This document shows, one piece after another, positions 1 through 10,120 of a stretch of 32,469 bases of DNA. The stretch comes from Aquificales bacterium (GTDB lineage: Bacteria; Aquificota; Aquificia; Aquificales; QOAS01). Below the pieces are notes generated by a model, which ran no database searches, was not told the origin of the DNA, and worked only from the letters and a program-made list of their open reading frames with translations. The stretch spans positions 1 to 32,469 of the forward strand of contig DTXZ01000012.1 of the NCBI GenBank assembly GCA_012962155.1. Direction: 5' to 3'. How positions within the stretch are numbered: position 1 is the first letter of the stretch; each line of letters opens with the position of its first letter. A program made the translations under genes and the position numbers.

Positions 1-460
1 CATCCAGTTCACAAAACAGATCAAAAGCATGCTGAGCAATCCCTTTACCTATTCGGATGCCCTCGTCAAAATCCTGTTTTTCCCAGTTAGGGGAAATATC
101 ACCAGCGGTTCCCTGGGACAATCCATAAACAAAATCCTGTATCCCATACTTTTCCTTTACCCAGGCACAAACATAGCGTTCTGCTATTCCATGACTGTCC
201 GATGTATACAGATTATTGGCAAAGGGAACCACGGTTCCGTGAATAGAAAAATTATGAATAGCCCCCATGGGCGAAGTAGAACCATCTTCATTCACCCTAT
301 CCAAACGAAGAATGGTCAAGTGGGGATTGATGGTTTTGGTTTTATCCAATTGCTTGGGATCCTGATCATGATTTTTAGAATAGGGAACAATGGCACGGTT
401 TCGAGTCCACCCGAAAACCTCTCGATGTCCCACCGCAGCCTTTGCCTTGGTACGGGATTG
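1..460 (-). CDS. Neutral/alkaline ceramidase fragment, truncated at both ends of the visible region
   Basis: The minus strand is open across 1-460 and reads ...VGHREVFGWTRNRAIVPYSKNHDQDPKQLDKTKTINPHLTILRLDRVNEDGSTSPMGAIHNFSIHGTVVPFANNLYTSDSHGIAERYVCAWVKEKYGIQDFVYGLSQGTAGDISPNWEKQDFDEG... The R-N-R, D-K-x-x-x-L-x-x-L-R, I-H-G-T, S-D-x-x-G-x-A and G-D-I-S-P-N motifs match the neutral ceramidase family. Confidence 0.75.
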
Positions 461-461
461 A

Positions 462-806
462 TACGCCAAAATAGTTATAGACGGCAGGTCGGGAGTTGTT
501 CTATTTGGTGGTAATATTGAAATAAAACCGGTATCCGTTTCCGTCGAAGGGATAACGGTAACGGTTAGAGAATATGCCCCCATTGTTGGGGAATATCCGA
601 CCCTGCCCGGTTCGGTGGTGGGTAATAACTCCAAAGGTGCATTAATAAAAGAGCAAACCCAAACGGTTTATTCAATAAAGGGAACAACCGCTGGAGACTT
701 AATAGCAAACCTAAACGATATAGGGCTTACCCCCGACCAAATAGTTTCCGTTTTGGAAGCTATGAAGCGGGCCGGGGCTTTAAATGCGGAAATAGAGGTT
801 AGGTGA
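462..806 (+). pseudogene. flgI: Flagellar P-ring protein FlgI, C-terminal fragment only (5' end missing at the junction)
   Basis: Frame reads YAKIVIDGRSGVVLFGGNIEIKPVSVSVEGITVTVREYAPIVGEYPTLPGSVVGNNSKGALIKEQTQTVYSIKGTTAGDLIANLNDIGLTPDQIVSVLEAMKRAGALNAEIEVR*, typical of the FlgI C-terminus (A-x-V-V-I-x-x-R-x-G-x-V ... L-N-x-x-G-x-T-P-x-x-x-x-x-x-L-x-A-x-K-x-A-G-A-L-x-A-E). An in-frame TGA lies immediately upstream at 459-461. Confidence 0.8.
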
Positions 807-1101
807 ATTCCCCATACTTTTTCAGTTGTTTTAATTTTTTTTCTTTCTCAATTAGTTCCACCTTTTTCGAACGGGCTACCTCCTCAAGGTGTTTTAAAAC
901 TTTGCTATACTTTTTGAGGACTTCCGTTTGTATAAAGCTACCTTTAAGGGCTATTTCCAGCTCCTTTTCAAATTCCTCTAAAAGGGAAGGCAAAATTTCA
1001 AATTTCTCCCCCTTTAGGGCTGTTTCCATTTTCATCAAGATTTCAAATAACTTATCCCTCTTTCCTTTATCCGGTTTTCTTTCTAACTTCCCACCAAGCA
1101 T
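799..1101 (-). CDS. Small coiled-coil protein downstream of fliS, possibly a FliT-like flagellar chaperone
   Basis: 100-aa charged, helical ORF overlapping the 3' end of fliS; the assignment is mainly positional. Confidence 0.5.
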   Translation of the reverse strand: MLGGKLERKPDKGKRDKLFEILMKMETALKGEKFEILPSLLEEFEKELEIALKGSFIQTEVLKKYSKVLKHLEEVARSKKVELIEKEKKLKQLKKYGEFT

Positions 1102-1450
1102 CCTTCATCTCTCCTATTGCCTTTAAAAGATCTTTGTAAAGCTCCAAATTTTTTTCCGCCATAGCTTTGGACAGTTGAGAAATACATATACCGTAAAATT
1201 GATTTAGATTTTTAGCCATTTCCCCGCCCCGTTTCATATCTAAGGTTCCTTTCAGGTAGTATAGAATTTCCGAAACCCTATTTGCCAACTCTATTTCCTT
1301 TTTGGTATCCCTGTTTTTCCCCTCCTTTTCATACATTTCTACGATATCTTTTAAAAGACTTTCCATTTTCTCATAAAGTGCTACAACTATTTCTATCGGC
1401 GAGGCGGTTTCCAGCCACTTTTTCATGTAAATTTCCCGAGGGTTTTGCAT
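1067..1450 (-). CDS. fliS: Flagellin export chaperone FliS
   Basis: NPREIYMKKWLETASPIEIVVALYEKMESLL...ISEILYYLKGTLDMKRGGEMAKNLNQFYGICISQL matches the FliS pattern (TASPxxLVxxLY; LDxxxGGExAxNLxxxY). Confidence 0.85.
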   Translation of the reverse strand: MQNPREIYMKKWLETASPIEIVVALYEKMESLLKDIVEMYEKEGKNRDTKKEIELANRVSEILYYLKGTLDMKRGGEMAKNLNQFYGICISQLSKAMAEKNLELYKDLLKAIGEMKDAWWEVRKKTG

Positions 1451-1544
1451 TGCGGAATAACAATTATTCCACGAATATAGTTAGGAGACAAGGATTTTTT
1501 AGATTAAACCTATCGTCAAGTTTTCTTATAATAAATTCCTGAAA

Positions 1545-2081
1545 ATGGCTAAGGATAAAAAGGTCTTTAAAATCCTTATTACGGGAAGCTTTGGAAGCGG
1601 TAAAACCACTTTTGTAAAGAATATAAGCGAAATAGACCCTCTGTTGACGGAGACAAATATATCCCGTCCCGAAAATAGGAGCGAGGATAAACAGACTACA
1701 ACCGTTGCCATAGATATGGGGAAATTAAAAGTGGGAGACGATGTAGAGGTCTATCTATTTTCCACCCCCGGCCAGGAGAGGTTCGACTTTATGTTTGACA
1801 TACTGAGCAAGGGTATTTTAGGAGCTATTATTTTGGTGGACGCAACCAGCAATGAATCCATCGAAGTTGCGGAAAATTTGGCAAAAAAAATAAGGGAGAG
1901 ATTTGATATTCCAATACTTTATGCGGTTACAAAATTGGATTTACCCAACGCCAAAAGCTTGGAAGAGATTAAGGCTTTTCTAAGCACAATGGAGGATATA
2001 CCCGTAGAGCCTTTAAACCCAATGGACAAAGAGAGCGGAAAAGAAGTTTTGGTAAAACTGCTTTCAAAAATCTTTTCTTAA
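1545..2081 (+). CDS. Small Ras-like/Mgl-type GTPase (COG2229-like)
   Basis: P-loop GSFGSGKTT, DxxG-like STPGQERF and TKLD motifs; 178 aa. Confidence 0.85.
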   Translation: MAKDKKVFKILITGSFGSGKTTFVKNISEIDPLLTETNISRPENRSEDKQTTTVAIDMGKLKVGDDVEVYLFSTPGQERFDFMFDILSKGILGAIILVDATSNESIEVAENLAKKIRERFDIPILYAVTKLDLPNAKSLEEIKAFLSTMEDIPVEPLNPMDKESGKEVLVKLLSKIFS

Positions 2082-3094
2082 AAAAATCTTTCTATTTCCC
2101 CTTTGTTTATCATTTGGGCAATATCTTTGGCAAAGTAGGTTATTATTAAATCCGCACCCGCCCTTTTTATGGAAAAGAGAAGTTCAACCATTATCTTTTT
2201 GCCGTCTATCCAACCCAATTTCTCCCCCGCTTTGACCATAGCGTATTCCCCGCTCACATTGTAAGCGGCTACGGGAACGGGAAAGGCATCTTTAACCATT
2301 TTTATTACATCCAGATACGCCAGTGCAGGTTTTACCATAACTATATCCGCACCTTCTAAAATGTCTAAATAAACCTCTTTAAAGGCTTCCCTTTGGTTAC
2401 CCACATCCATTTGATAGCTTCTCCTGTCTCCAAACGAAGGGGCGCTTTCCGCCGCATCCCTAAAGGGTCCATAAAATGCGGAAGCGTACTTTGCGGAATA
2501 AGCCATTATCGGTATCTGATTGAAACCCGCCTCGTCAAGGGCTTCCCTTATCGCCTTTACCATTCCGTCCACCATTCCCGAGGGGGCTACCATATCTGCT
2601 CCATGTTCGGCGTGGGATACTACCTGTTTTTTTAGGTTTTCTAAAGTGAGGTCGTTATCAACATTGCCATTTACCACCACCCCGCAATGGCCGTGGGAAG
2701 TGTATTCGCAAAAACACACGTCGGTTATAACAAGTATTTCGGGAACCTCTTTCTTAATCCTATCAAGGGTTTTCTGGATTATTCCTGTATCACTCCAAGT
2801 ATCGCTCCCGACTTCATCTTTATGGGAAGGAATACCGAAAAGGATTAATGCCTTTATTCCTAAATCCCGGACCTTTTTTACCTCATCGGTTACCGTATCG
2901 GGGGAGAATCGGTATATACCCGGCATAGAGGGTATTTCTACCTTCAGGTTGAATCCGTCTTGGACAAAAATAGGATATATCAAGTCCTCCAGATGGAGGT
3001 GGGTTTCCCTTACTAAATCCCTAAGGGGTTTTAATCTGCGAAGCCGCCTGGGTCTTTGAATAGGAAAATCGCTATCGGGATAAATAAAGACCAT
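2078..3094 (-). CDS. hemB: Porphobilinogen synthase (delta-aminolevulinic acid dehydratase)
   Basis: [16 protein letters not shown] zinc site; [33 protein letters not shown]. Confidence 0.97.
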   Translation of the reverse strand: MVFIYPDSDFPIQRPRRLRRLKPLRDLVRETHLHLEDLIYPIFVQDGFNLKVEIPSMPGIYRFSPDTVTDEVKKVRDLGIKALILFGIPSHKDEVGSDTWSDTGIIQKTLDRIKKEVPEILVITDVCFCEYTSHGHCGVVVNGNVDNDLTLENLKKQVVSHAEHGADMVAPSGMVDGMVKAIREALDEAGFNQIPIMAYSAKYASAFYGPFRDAAESAPSFGDRRSYQMDVGNQREAFKEVYLDILEGADIVMVKPALAYLDVIKMVKDAFPVPVAAYNVSGEYAMVKAGEKLGWIDGKKIMVELLFSIKRAGADLIITYFAKDIAQMINKGEIERFF

Positions 3095-3130
3095 ATAAAA
3101 AAAAGATAAAGGTATAAAGAAAAGAAGGGA

Positions 3131-4786
<1,656 letters not shown>

Positions 4787-4797
4787 TCAATTTTTAA

Positions 4798-5094
4798 TTA
4801 CTTTTCAAGTACGGCCAAAACTTCGTCCTCGGAAAGGATTAAATACTTTTCACCTTCCAATTCAACTTCGGTTCCGGCATATTTGTTAAAAACGACAAAA
4901 TCTCCAACCTTTACGCAAAGGGGTTTTACTTCGCCATTTTGCAAAAGCCTTCCTTCGCCGACGGCGATAACTTCACCCACTTGGGGTTTTTCTTGAGCGG
5001 TGTCGGGAATAATAATTCCGCTCGCAGTCCTTTGTTCCTTAGTTTCTTCAACCTTTACAACGATTTTATCGTAAAGGGGTTTTAGTTTTGCCAT
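4798..5094 (-). CDS. groES: Co-chaperonin GroES; start trimmed to MAKLKPLYDKIVVK (ORF track starts upstream at 5139)
   Basis: KLKPLYDKIVVKVEETKEQRTASGIIIPDTAQEKPQVGEVIAVGEG; a GGAGGAGG Shine-Dalgarno sits just upstream of the internal ATG. Confidence 0.97.
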   Translation of the reverse strand: MAKLKPLYDKIVVKVEETKEQRTASGIIIPDTAQEKPQVGEVIAVGEGRLLQNGEVKPLCVKVGDFVVFNKYAGTEVELEGEKYLILSEDEVLAVLEK

Positions 5095-5129
5095 CTTTCC
5101 GCCTCCTCCGCAGGTTGTTCTACTATTTA

Positions 5130-5158
5130 TATATAACAATTTCAGCTTCTTTTGTCAA
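5130..5158 (-). promoter_or_regulatory. Sigma70-type promoter of groES-groEL
   Basis: Minus strand reads TTGACA - 17 nt - TATATA, located 36 nt upstream of the groES start codon. No CIRCE inverted repeat was seen. Confidence 0.75.
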
Positions 5159-5306
5159 TAGCTTCCTTAAATCCCTTGAGTGAAAGGGACTAAGACTTTA
5201 TGACTTAGGAATTCTACCTCCCAGAATCCAAATTTTTATTGTCAAATTCTAAGCCTTAAAAAGCTGAAAGAATTTTTAAAGTGTGCTATATTTATATAGC
5301 TGATAA

Positions 5307-5383
5307 GGCTGGGTAGCTCAGTTGGCTAGAGCGGGGATCTCATAAGTCCCAGGTCCGGGGTTCGATTCCCCGCCCAGCCACCA
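5307..5383 (+). tRNA. tRNA-Met (CAT anticodon; elongator Met or lysidine-modified Ile cannot be separated by eye)
   Basis: GGCTGGGTAGCTCAGTTGGCTAGAGCGGGGATCTCATAAGTCCCAGGTCCGGGGTTCGATTCCCCGCCCAGCCACCA: complete cloverleaf, encoded CCA, anticodon CAT at 5341-5343. Confidence 0.96.
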
Positions 5384-5404
5384 CTACTCTAAAATCTGTC
5401 CTTA

Positions 5405-6163
5405 ATGCCGAAAGTAGCCCTTCTGACCGGTGTAAGGAGAATAGGATTTTATATAGCCCAATACCTCCTAACCCAAGGTTACGACCTTGCAGTTCTTTAC
5501 AAAACATCCGAAATCAGGATTAAGGAATTAAAGGATTACGCCGAGAGTTTGGGTAGAAAAGTTATTCCCTTTAAAGTGGACCTAACGGTCTATGAATCCT
5601 ATAGAGATGTACCCCTCAAAGTTTTTCAAATACTGGGGAGGATTGATGTTTTATTAAACATTGCTTCTCCCTTTGGAAAAAAGGATTTTTTTGAGGTATC
5701 TCCCGACGACTTGGATTTTTACTACTCATCAATTCTAAAGGCCGGCTTTATATTGGCGCAAGAAAGTGCCCGTTTTATGCTTAAAAACTCCTCCTCCTTA
5801 AAGGGGAGGATAGTAAATTTCGGCGATTGGGCTACGGTAAGCGGGAATCCGTATAAAAATTTTTCCCCTTATTTGGTTGCCAAAGGTGGATTGGATACCC
5901 TAACCGAGGTTTTAGCCGTAGAACTTGCCCCCTACATTTTGGTTAACGAAATCGCTTTAGGACCCGTTTTACCTCCCATGTTGGAAGGTAAAGAAAAAAA
6001 CGACCATTGGGAAAAATACGTAAAGGAAAAAACCCTTTTGGGTCGTCCGGTGGAAATAGGAGATATACTTTCGGCTGTGGATTTCTTTTTAAAAACCAAA
6101 ACCGTTACGGGTGAAATCCTTTCTTTGGATAGCGGACAACGGTTTGTGGGAAAGGGTTATTGA
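5405..6163 (+). CDS. Short-chain dehydrogenase/reductase (pteridine-reductase/FabG-like)
   Basis: N-terminal TGVRRIG nucleotide-binding motif; YLVAK (YxxxK) active site; 252 aa. Confidence 0.85.
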   Translation: MPKVALLTGVRRIGFYIAQYLLTQGYDLAVLYKTSEIRIKELKDYAESLGRKVIPFKVDLTVYESYRDVPLKVFQILGRIDVLLNIASPFGKKDFFEVSPDDLDFYYSSILKAGFILAQESARFMLKNSSSLKGRIVNFGDWATVSGNPYKNFSPYLVAKGGLDTLTEVLAVELAPYILVNEIALGPVLPPMLEGKEKNDHWEKYVKEKTLLGRPVEIGDILSAVDFFLKTKTVTGEILSLDSGQRFVGKGY

Positions 6164-6172
6164 AGGGGGAAA

Positions 6173-6922
6173 TTAACGGCTCAAAATTTCCTTAGCCACC
6201 TTTTCCCCGCTTAGAAACATTCCTCCGAAAATGGGACCCATTCTGGGTAGTCCGTAAACCTCCGCGGTGGACATTCCCATAATGAAAAGACCCGGATATA
6301 TTTCCCCCGATTTTTCAACAACCAATTTTTCCGCTTCATTAACCCACATTGCACCCATACCTTTTACCCGACAGCAATCGGTCCTTTTGGCTACCAATTT
6401 AACAACCGCCGCGTCGTGTCCCGTTCCGTCCAGAACGAAGTTGGCTTCCACCACCAGCGGGTCTACGTGAAGGTGAACCATCTCTACGGGAGTCCAGTTT
6501 ATAACGACACCGTTTACTTTTCCGTTTTTTATTACTACATCCTCAACGTGAATTCCGTTGAAAATTTTTACACCCGCCTTTACCGCTTTGGATATTAGAG
6601 TAGAAGCCAATTCAACCGCATCGGCAATGAGGTAGTCGTTTCCATAGGGAGTGTAGTTTATTTCAAATTCATCCAATATATGTTTTGCATCTTTTTGAAC
6701 CACAACTTTGTTAAAGAGCATTCCCCCTCCCCAGATTCCTCCACCGGGGGCAAGTTTTCTTTCAAAAATTGCCACCTTTTTTCCCTTTTTTGCGAGTAAA
6801 TACCCCGCTACCAATCCGGAGGGACCAGCCCCAACTACCGCTACGTCAACTTGGGTATAGTCCAAAAGTTCTCTGGAAAAAGTTTCTATTATTCCTCTCG
6901 TAACCGAAAGTTCTTGAAGCAT
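6173..6922 (-). CDS. thi4: Thi4-family thiazole synthase (probably sulfide-dependent)
   Basis: VAVVGAGPSGLVAGYLLAKKGKKVAIFERKLAPGGGIWGGGMLFNKVVV; HLHVDPLVVEANFVLDGTGHDAAVV; GMGAMWVNEAEKLVVEKSGEIYPGLFIMGMSTAEVYGLPRMGPIFGGMFLSG. Confidence 0.95.
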   Translation of the reverse strand: MLQELSVTRGIIETFSRELLDYTQVDVAVVGAGPSGLVAGYLLAKKGKKVAIFERKLAPGGGIWGGGMLFNKVVVQKDAKHILDEFEINYTPYGNDYLIADAVELASTLISKAVKAGVKIFNGIHVEDVVIKNGKVNGVVINWTPVEMVHLHVDPLVVEANFVLDGTGHDAAVVKLVAKRTDCCRVKGMGAMWVNEAEKLVVEKSGEIYPGLFIMGMSTAEVYGLPRMGPIFGGMFLSGEKVAKEILSR

Positions 6923-7085
6923 TATAAACCCCCCAAAGGTTTTGTGCCAAGTTATGCTAACACATAGAGTTTACAGAAAACAGTGCCGGAAAAACTCCAA
7001 TCTATGATAGGAAAATGAATGGAGGACGATAGTAAAAATCCCTCTAGCCCGAAAACTATACGGAGGGACGGACACCTTATTTTCA

Positions 7086-8780
7086 CTAACCTTCGTCCCT
7101 AACCTCTTTTAAATTCCCCCTTTCATCCAAAAGGAAATAGGGTTTTTCATGGGAAAGGTAGTAATAAGGTGTATAGGCTTTAAATTCTCCCGCGCAGGTA
7201 TCAACCACCTTTACCGAGGGAGTTGTTCCAAACTGTTTGCGTTTTTCTCTAACCTCTTCTTCGGTGGAATCGGTAAATTTTGCAATTTCCCTATCGCTAA
7301 AGCCCCACTCCTTTAAAAGTCTCATTTCCTCTTCGGAAAATTCTTCCAGCTTTCTATTTTTAACGAGGGTTTCCGCATCCACAAGTTCCTTTATATTTGC
7401 CAAAAACCAACGGTCTATTTTGGAATATTCGTAAATTTCGTCTATCGAAAAACCTCTTCGGAAGGCTTCCGCCACATACCAAAGTCTATATTCGGTTGGG
7501 GTGATAAGCCCCTTTATAAGTTCTTCATTCGGTATATCCGAAAGGTCGAGGTCGGTAAACCCGTAAAGGTCCTTTTCTAAACTCCTTATAGCCTTTAGGA
7601 GGGCTTCTTTAAAAGTTCTCCCTATTGCCATCACCTCCCCGACCGATTTCATCATTGTGGTGAGATTTCTATCGGTTTTGGAAAATTTGTCAAAGTTGAA
7701 TCGGGGAATTTTTACTACCACATAGTCTATAGAAGGTTCAAACGCCGCGGGGGTCTCCCTGGTTATGTCGTTTCTAAGTTCGTCTAAGGTGTAACCTACC
7801 GCCAACTTTGCGGCAACTTTGGCAATGGGAAAGCCGGTTGCCTTTGAAGCTAGGGCGGAAGAGCGGGAAACCCTTGGGTTCATTTCTATAACGTAAAAAT
7901 CCCCGTTTTCGGGATTTACCGCAAACTGGATATTGGAACCGCCAGTATCAACTCCTATAGCGCGAATTATGGCTATAGCGGCATCCCTTAAAATTTGATA
8001 TTCTTTGTCGGTTAAAGTTTGGGCGGGTGCCACCGTAATGCTGTCACCGGTGTGAACCCCCATCGGGTCTAGGTTTTCTATGGAGCAAACTATAATTACA
8101 TTGTCCGCTTTATCCCTTATAACTTCCAGTTCGTATTCTTTCCAACCGAGAAGGGATTTGTCCAATTGAACCTGATGGATAGGTGAGGCTTCCAAGGCTA
8201 CTTTCAGTTTCTGTTCAAATTCTTCCCTGTTGTAGGCTATAGACCCTCCCGTTCCACCTAGAGTAAAAGCGGGCCTTAAAATTACGGGAAAACCTATTTT
8301 TTCTATAGCCTTCAGACCCTCCTCGACGGAACTTACAACCGCCCGGGGGGGGACTTTTAAGCCTATTTTTTCCATAGTCCGGGCAAACAGTTCCCTATCT
8401 TCCCCCCTCTTTATCGCTTCATAGTTTGCACCTATTAGTTCAACACCGTATTTTTGCAAAATACCTTTTTCGTAAAGTTCAACCGCTAAATTTAACCCCG
8501 TCTGACCTCCTAAGGTAGGAAGCAGGGCATCGGGACGCTCTTTTTCAATAACTCTTTCCAAGACTTCTACGGTGAGAGGTTCCACATAAGTGCGGTCCGC
8601 AATTTGGGGGTCGGTCATTATAGTTGCCGGGTTGGAGTTTACCAAAATAACCTCATACCCTTCTTGGCGTAGGGCTTTACAGGCTTGAGTTCCCGAATAG
8701 TCAAATTCCGCCGCCTGACCGATTATTATGGGTCCCGAACCTATTATGAGAATTTTCTTTATGTCCGTCCTTTTGGGCAT
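7086..8780 (-). CDS. carB: Carbamoyl-phosphate synthase large subunit, N-terminal half (split carB)
   Basis: [58 protein letters not shown]...; stops after about 564 aa with ...[13 protein letters not shown], about half of canonical CarB. Confidence 0.95.
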   Translation of the reverse strand: MPKRTDIKKILIIGSGPIIIGQAAEFDYSGTQACKALRQEGYEVILVNSNPATIMTDPQIADRTYVEPLTVEVLERVIEKERPDALLPTLGGQTGLNLAVELYEKGILQKYGVELIGANYEAIKRGEDRELFARTMEKIGLKVPPRAVVSSVEEGLKAIEKIGFPVILRPAFTLGGTGGSIAYNREEFEQKLKVALEASPIHQVQLDKSLLGWKEYELEVIRDKADNVIIVCSIENLDPMGVHTGDSITVAPAQTLTDKEYQILRDAAIAIIRAIGVDTGGSNIQFAVNPENGDFYVIEMNPRVSRSSALASKATGFPIAKVAAKLAVGYTLDELRNDITRETPAAFEPSIDYVVVKIPRFNFDKFSKTDRNLTTMMKSVGEVMAIGRTFKEALLKAIRSLEKDLYGFTDLDLSDIPNEELIKGLITPTEYRLWYVAEAFRRGFSIDEIYEYSKIDRWFLANIKELVDAETLVKNRKLEEFSEEEMRLLKEWGFSDREIAKFTDSTEEEVREKRKQFGTTPSVKVVDTCAGEFKAYTPYYYLSHEKPYFLLDERGNLKEVRDEG

Positions 8781-8836
8781 TCTAAAAAGTAGGGTATTTT
8801 AAAGGGAGTCTTAAGTTAAATTAATAACCAACCGGG

Positions 8837-9274
8837 ATGCAAAAAGCATTTGCAAACAAGGGCTTTTCCCTAATAGGCGCCCTTTTGGTTGTTCTAATTA
8901 TTTCTATGACCATAGCGGTTATAGGTTCGGTTTTCCTCAAAAGCCAAAAGATAGGAAAAGCGGTGAAAACTTTTAAAACTACAAAAGAGGCGGCGGAGGC
9001 TACCGCTCAGGTAATTATTCAAAGTATAGATAAAGGTTCCCTTACAACCGCTTCGGGATGCAAGGTAAATTGCGATAGTTCGGAAACAAAATGCGAAATT
9101 ACCCTTCCTCCCGATATCCGGACGGGTATAGAGAAGTCCAGCAACATAAAAGAGGTAAAAGCCTATTTGTTAAAAAACTGCTCCGTTGGTTTCTTCAAAA
9201 TTTATACAATCCGTGTCTCCGCAACCGCCAAGGACGGTTCAAAAACTACCATTTACTTTATTTATCAGAAGTAG
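8837..9274 (+). CDS. Type IV pilin/pseudopilin-like protein
   Basis: KGFSLIGALLVVLIISMTIAVIG prepilin-peptidase motif and hydrophobic helix at the N-terminus; 145 aa with four Cys in the globular part. Confidence 0.75.
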   Translation: MQKAFANKGFSLIGALLVVLIISMTIAVIGSVFLKSQKIGKAVKTFKTTKEAAEATAQVIIQSIDKGSLTTASGCKVNCDSSETKCEITLPPDIRTGIEKSSNIKEVKAYLLKNCSVGFFKIYTIRVSATAKDGSKTTIYFIYQK

Positions 9275-9980
9275 CGAGGGCATTGTATACGGCAAAAGTT
9301 ACCGCTACCGATGCGGTTTCAGCCCGAAGGGTAAAATTCCCTAAACTTACGGGAAGGAAACCTCTGTTTACCAAACTTTGGGCTTCCTCTTTTGAAAACC
9401 CTCCTTCGGGACCCACGATAATATTGGCCCCTTTGGAAGGGGTTTTAAATTTTAAAACTTTAAAAAGATTGTTATTTTCCTCCCTTTCAAAGGCAAACAA
9501 GTTTAAATATTCACCCTCGGGGTTTACATCTTCCAACCTAACCGGCGGTAGGATTTGAGGAAGATGGTGTCTTCCGCACTGCTTAAGACTTTCCCTCACT
9601 ATTCGGTTCCAGCGGGCAATTTTTTCCTCTATAACGGGAAGCTTTTGAAAACTCCTTTTGGAGATTACGGGAACTATTTGAGAAACCCCCACTTCGGTAG
9701 CCCTTTGAACTATTTCGTCAAAGGTGGAAACTTTTACGGGAACACATTGGTATAACCTTACAAAAGCTCTAGGAATGTTGGGGGTAAGTTCCTTTACAAT
9801 TTCAAAAACCGCCCTTCTTTTTTCCAAAGAAACCAGCTTACACAGATAGGGTTTTAAACTTGCTTCCTCTAGGACCTCTACGATATCGCCTACTTTGACC
9901 CTTTTTACCTTTAGGTGGCGCAAGTCTTCTTCCACAACCGCTAAGGTAGGAGAGATGAGCCGACCTAAGAAACGTTCCAT
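9258..9980 (-). CDS. rsmE: 16S rRNA (uracil(1498)-N3)-methyltransferase RsmE
   Basis: VQRATEVGVSQIVPVISKRS, RWNRIVRESLKQCGRHHLPQI, IIVGPEGGFSKEEA and VSLGNFTLRAETASVAV motifs. ATG at 9980 is preferred over the TTG at 9983. Confidence 0.93.
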   Translation of the reverse strand: MERFLGRLISPTLAVVEEDLRHLKVKRVKVGDIVEVLEEASLKPYLCKLVSLEKRRAVFEIVKELTPNIPRAFVRLYQCVPVKVSTFDEIVQRATEVGVSQIVPVISKRSFQKLPVIEEKIARWNRIVRESLKQCGRHHLPQILPPVRLEDVNPEGEYLNLFAFEREENNNLFKVLKFKTPSKGANIIVGPEGGFSKEEAQSLVNRGFLPVSLGNFTLRAETASVAVTFAVYNALATSDK

Positions 9981-10065
9981 CAAAACTTCTAAAGGTATTG
10001 AAATTTATACCCAAAATGTGTAAAGTGGTTAAAAACCGTATTGGATTATGAGTTATAGCAGATTT

Positions 10066-10086
10066 CCCCCTTGGCGGGGGTTTTTT
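10066..10086 (+). terminator. Terminator/attenuator-like hairpin in the korA leader
   Basis: CCCCC-TTGGC-GGGGG followed by TTTTTT, ending 40 nt before the korA ATG. Confidence 0.4.
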
Positions 10087-10120
10087 AAAATAGGCTAAAA
10101 CCCAAGGAGGTTTCTTAGAA

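Noticed and set aside
29-514. 161-aa plus-strand ORF
   Set aside because: Antisense shadow of the ceramidase frame, and it runs across the junction; the sequence looks non-protein-like.
803-1126. 107-aa plus-strand ORF opposite the FliT-like gene
   Set aside because: Ser/Phe-rich antisense shadow of a Lys/Glu-rich ORF.
2520-3059. 179-aa plus-strand ORF inside hemB
   Set aside because: Antisense to a clearly conserved hemB; no recognisable motif.
5195-5215. Inverted repeat CTAAG...CTTAG upstream of groES, considered as a CIRCE/heat-shock operator
   Set aside because: Does not match the CIRCE consensus, is short (5 bp) and lies upstream of the predicted -35; chance is likely.
7040-7066. CCCTC...GAGGG hairpin after carB
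   Set aside because: Long loop, imperfect stem and no T-tract; insufficient for a terminator call.
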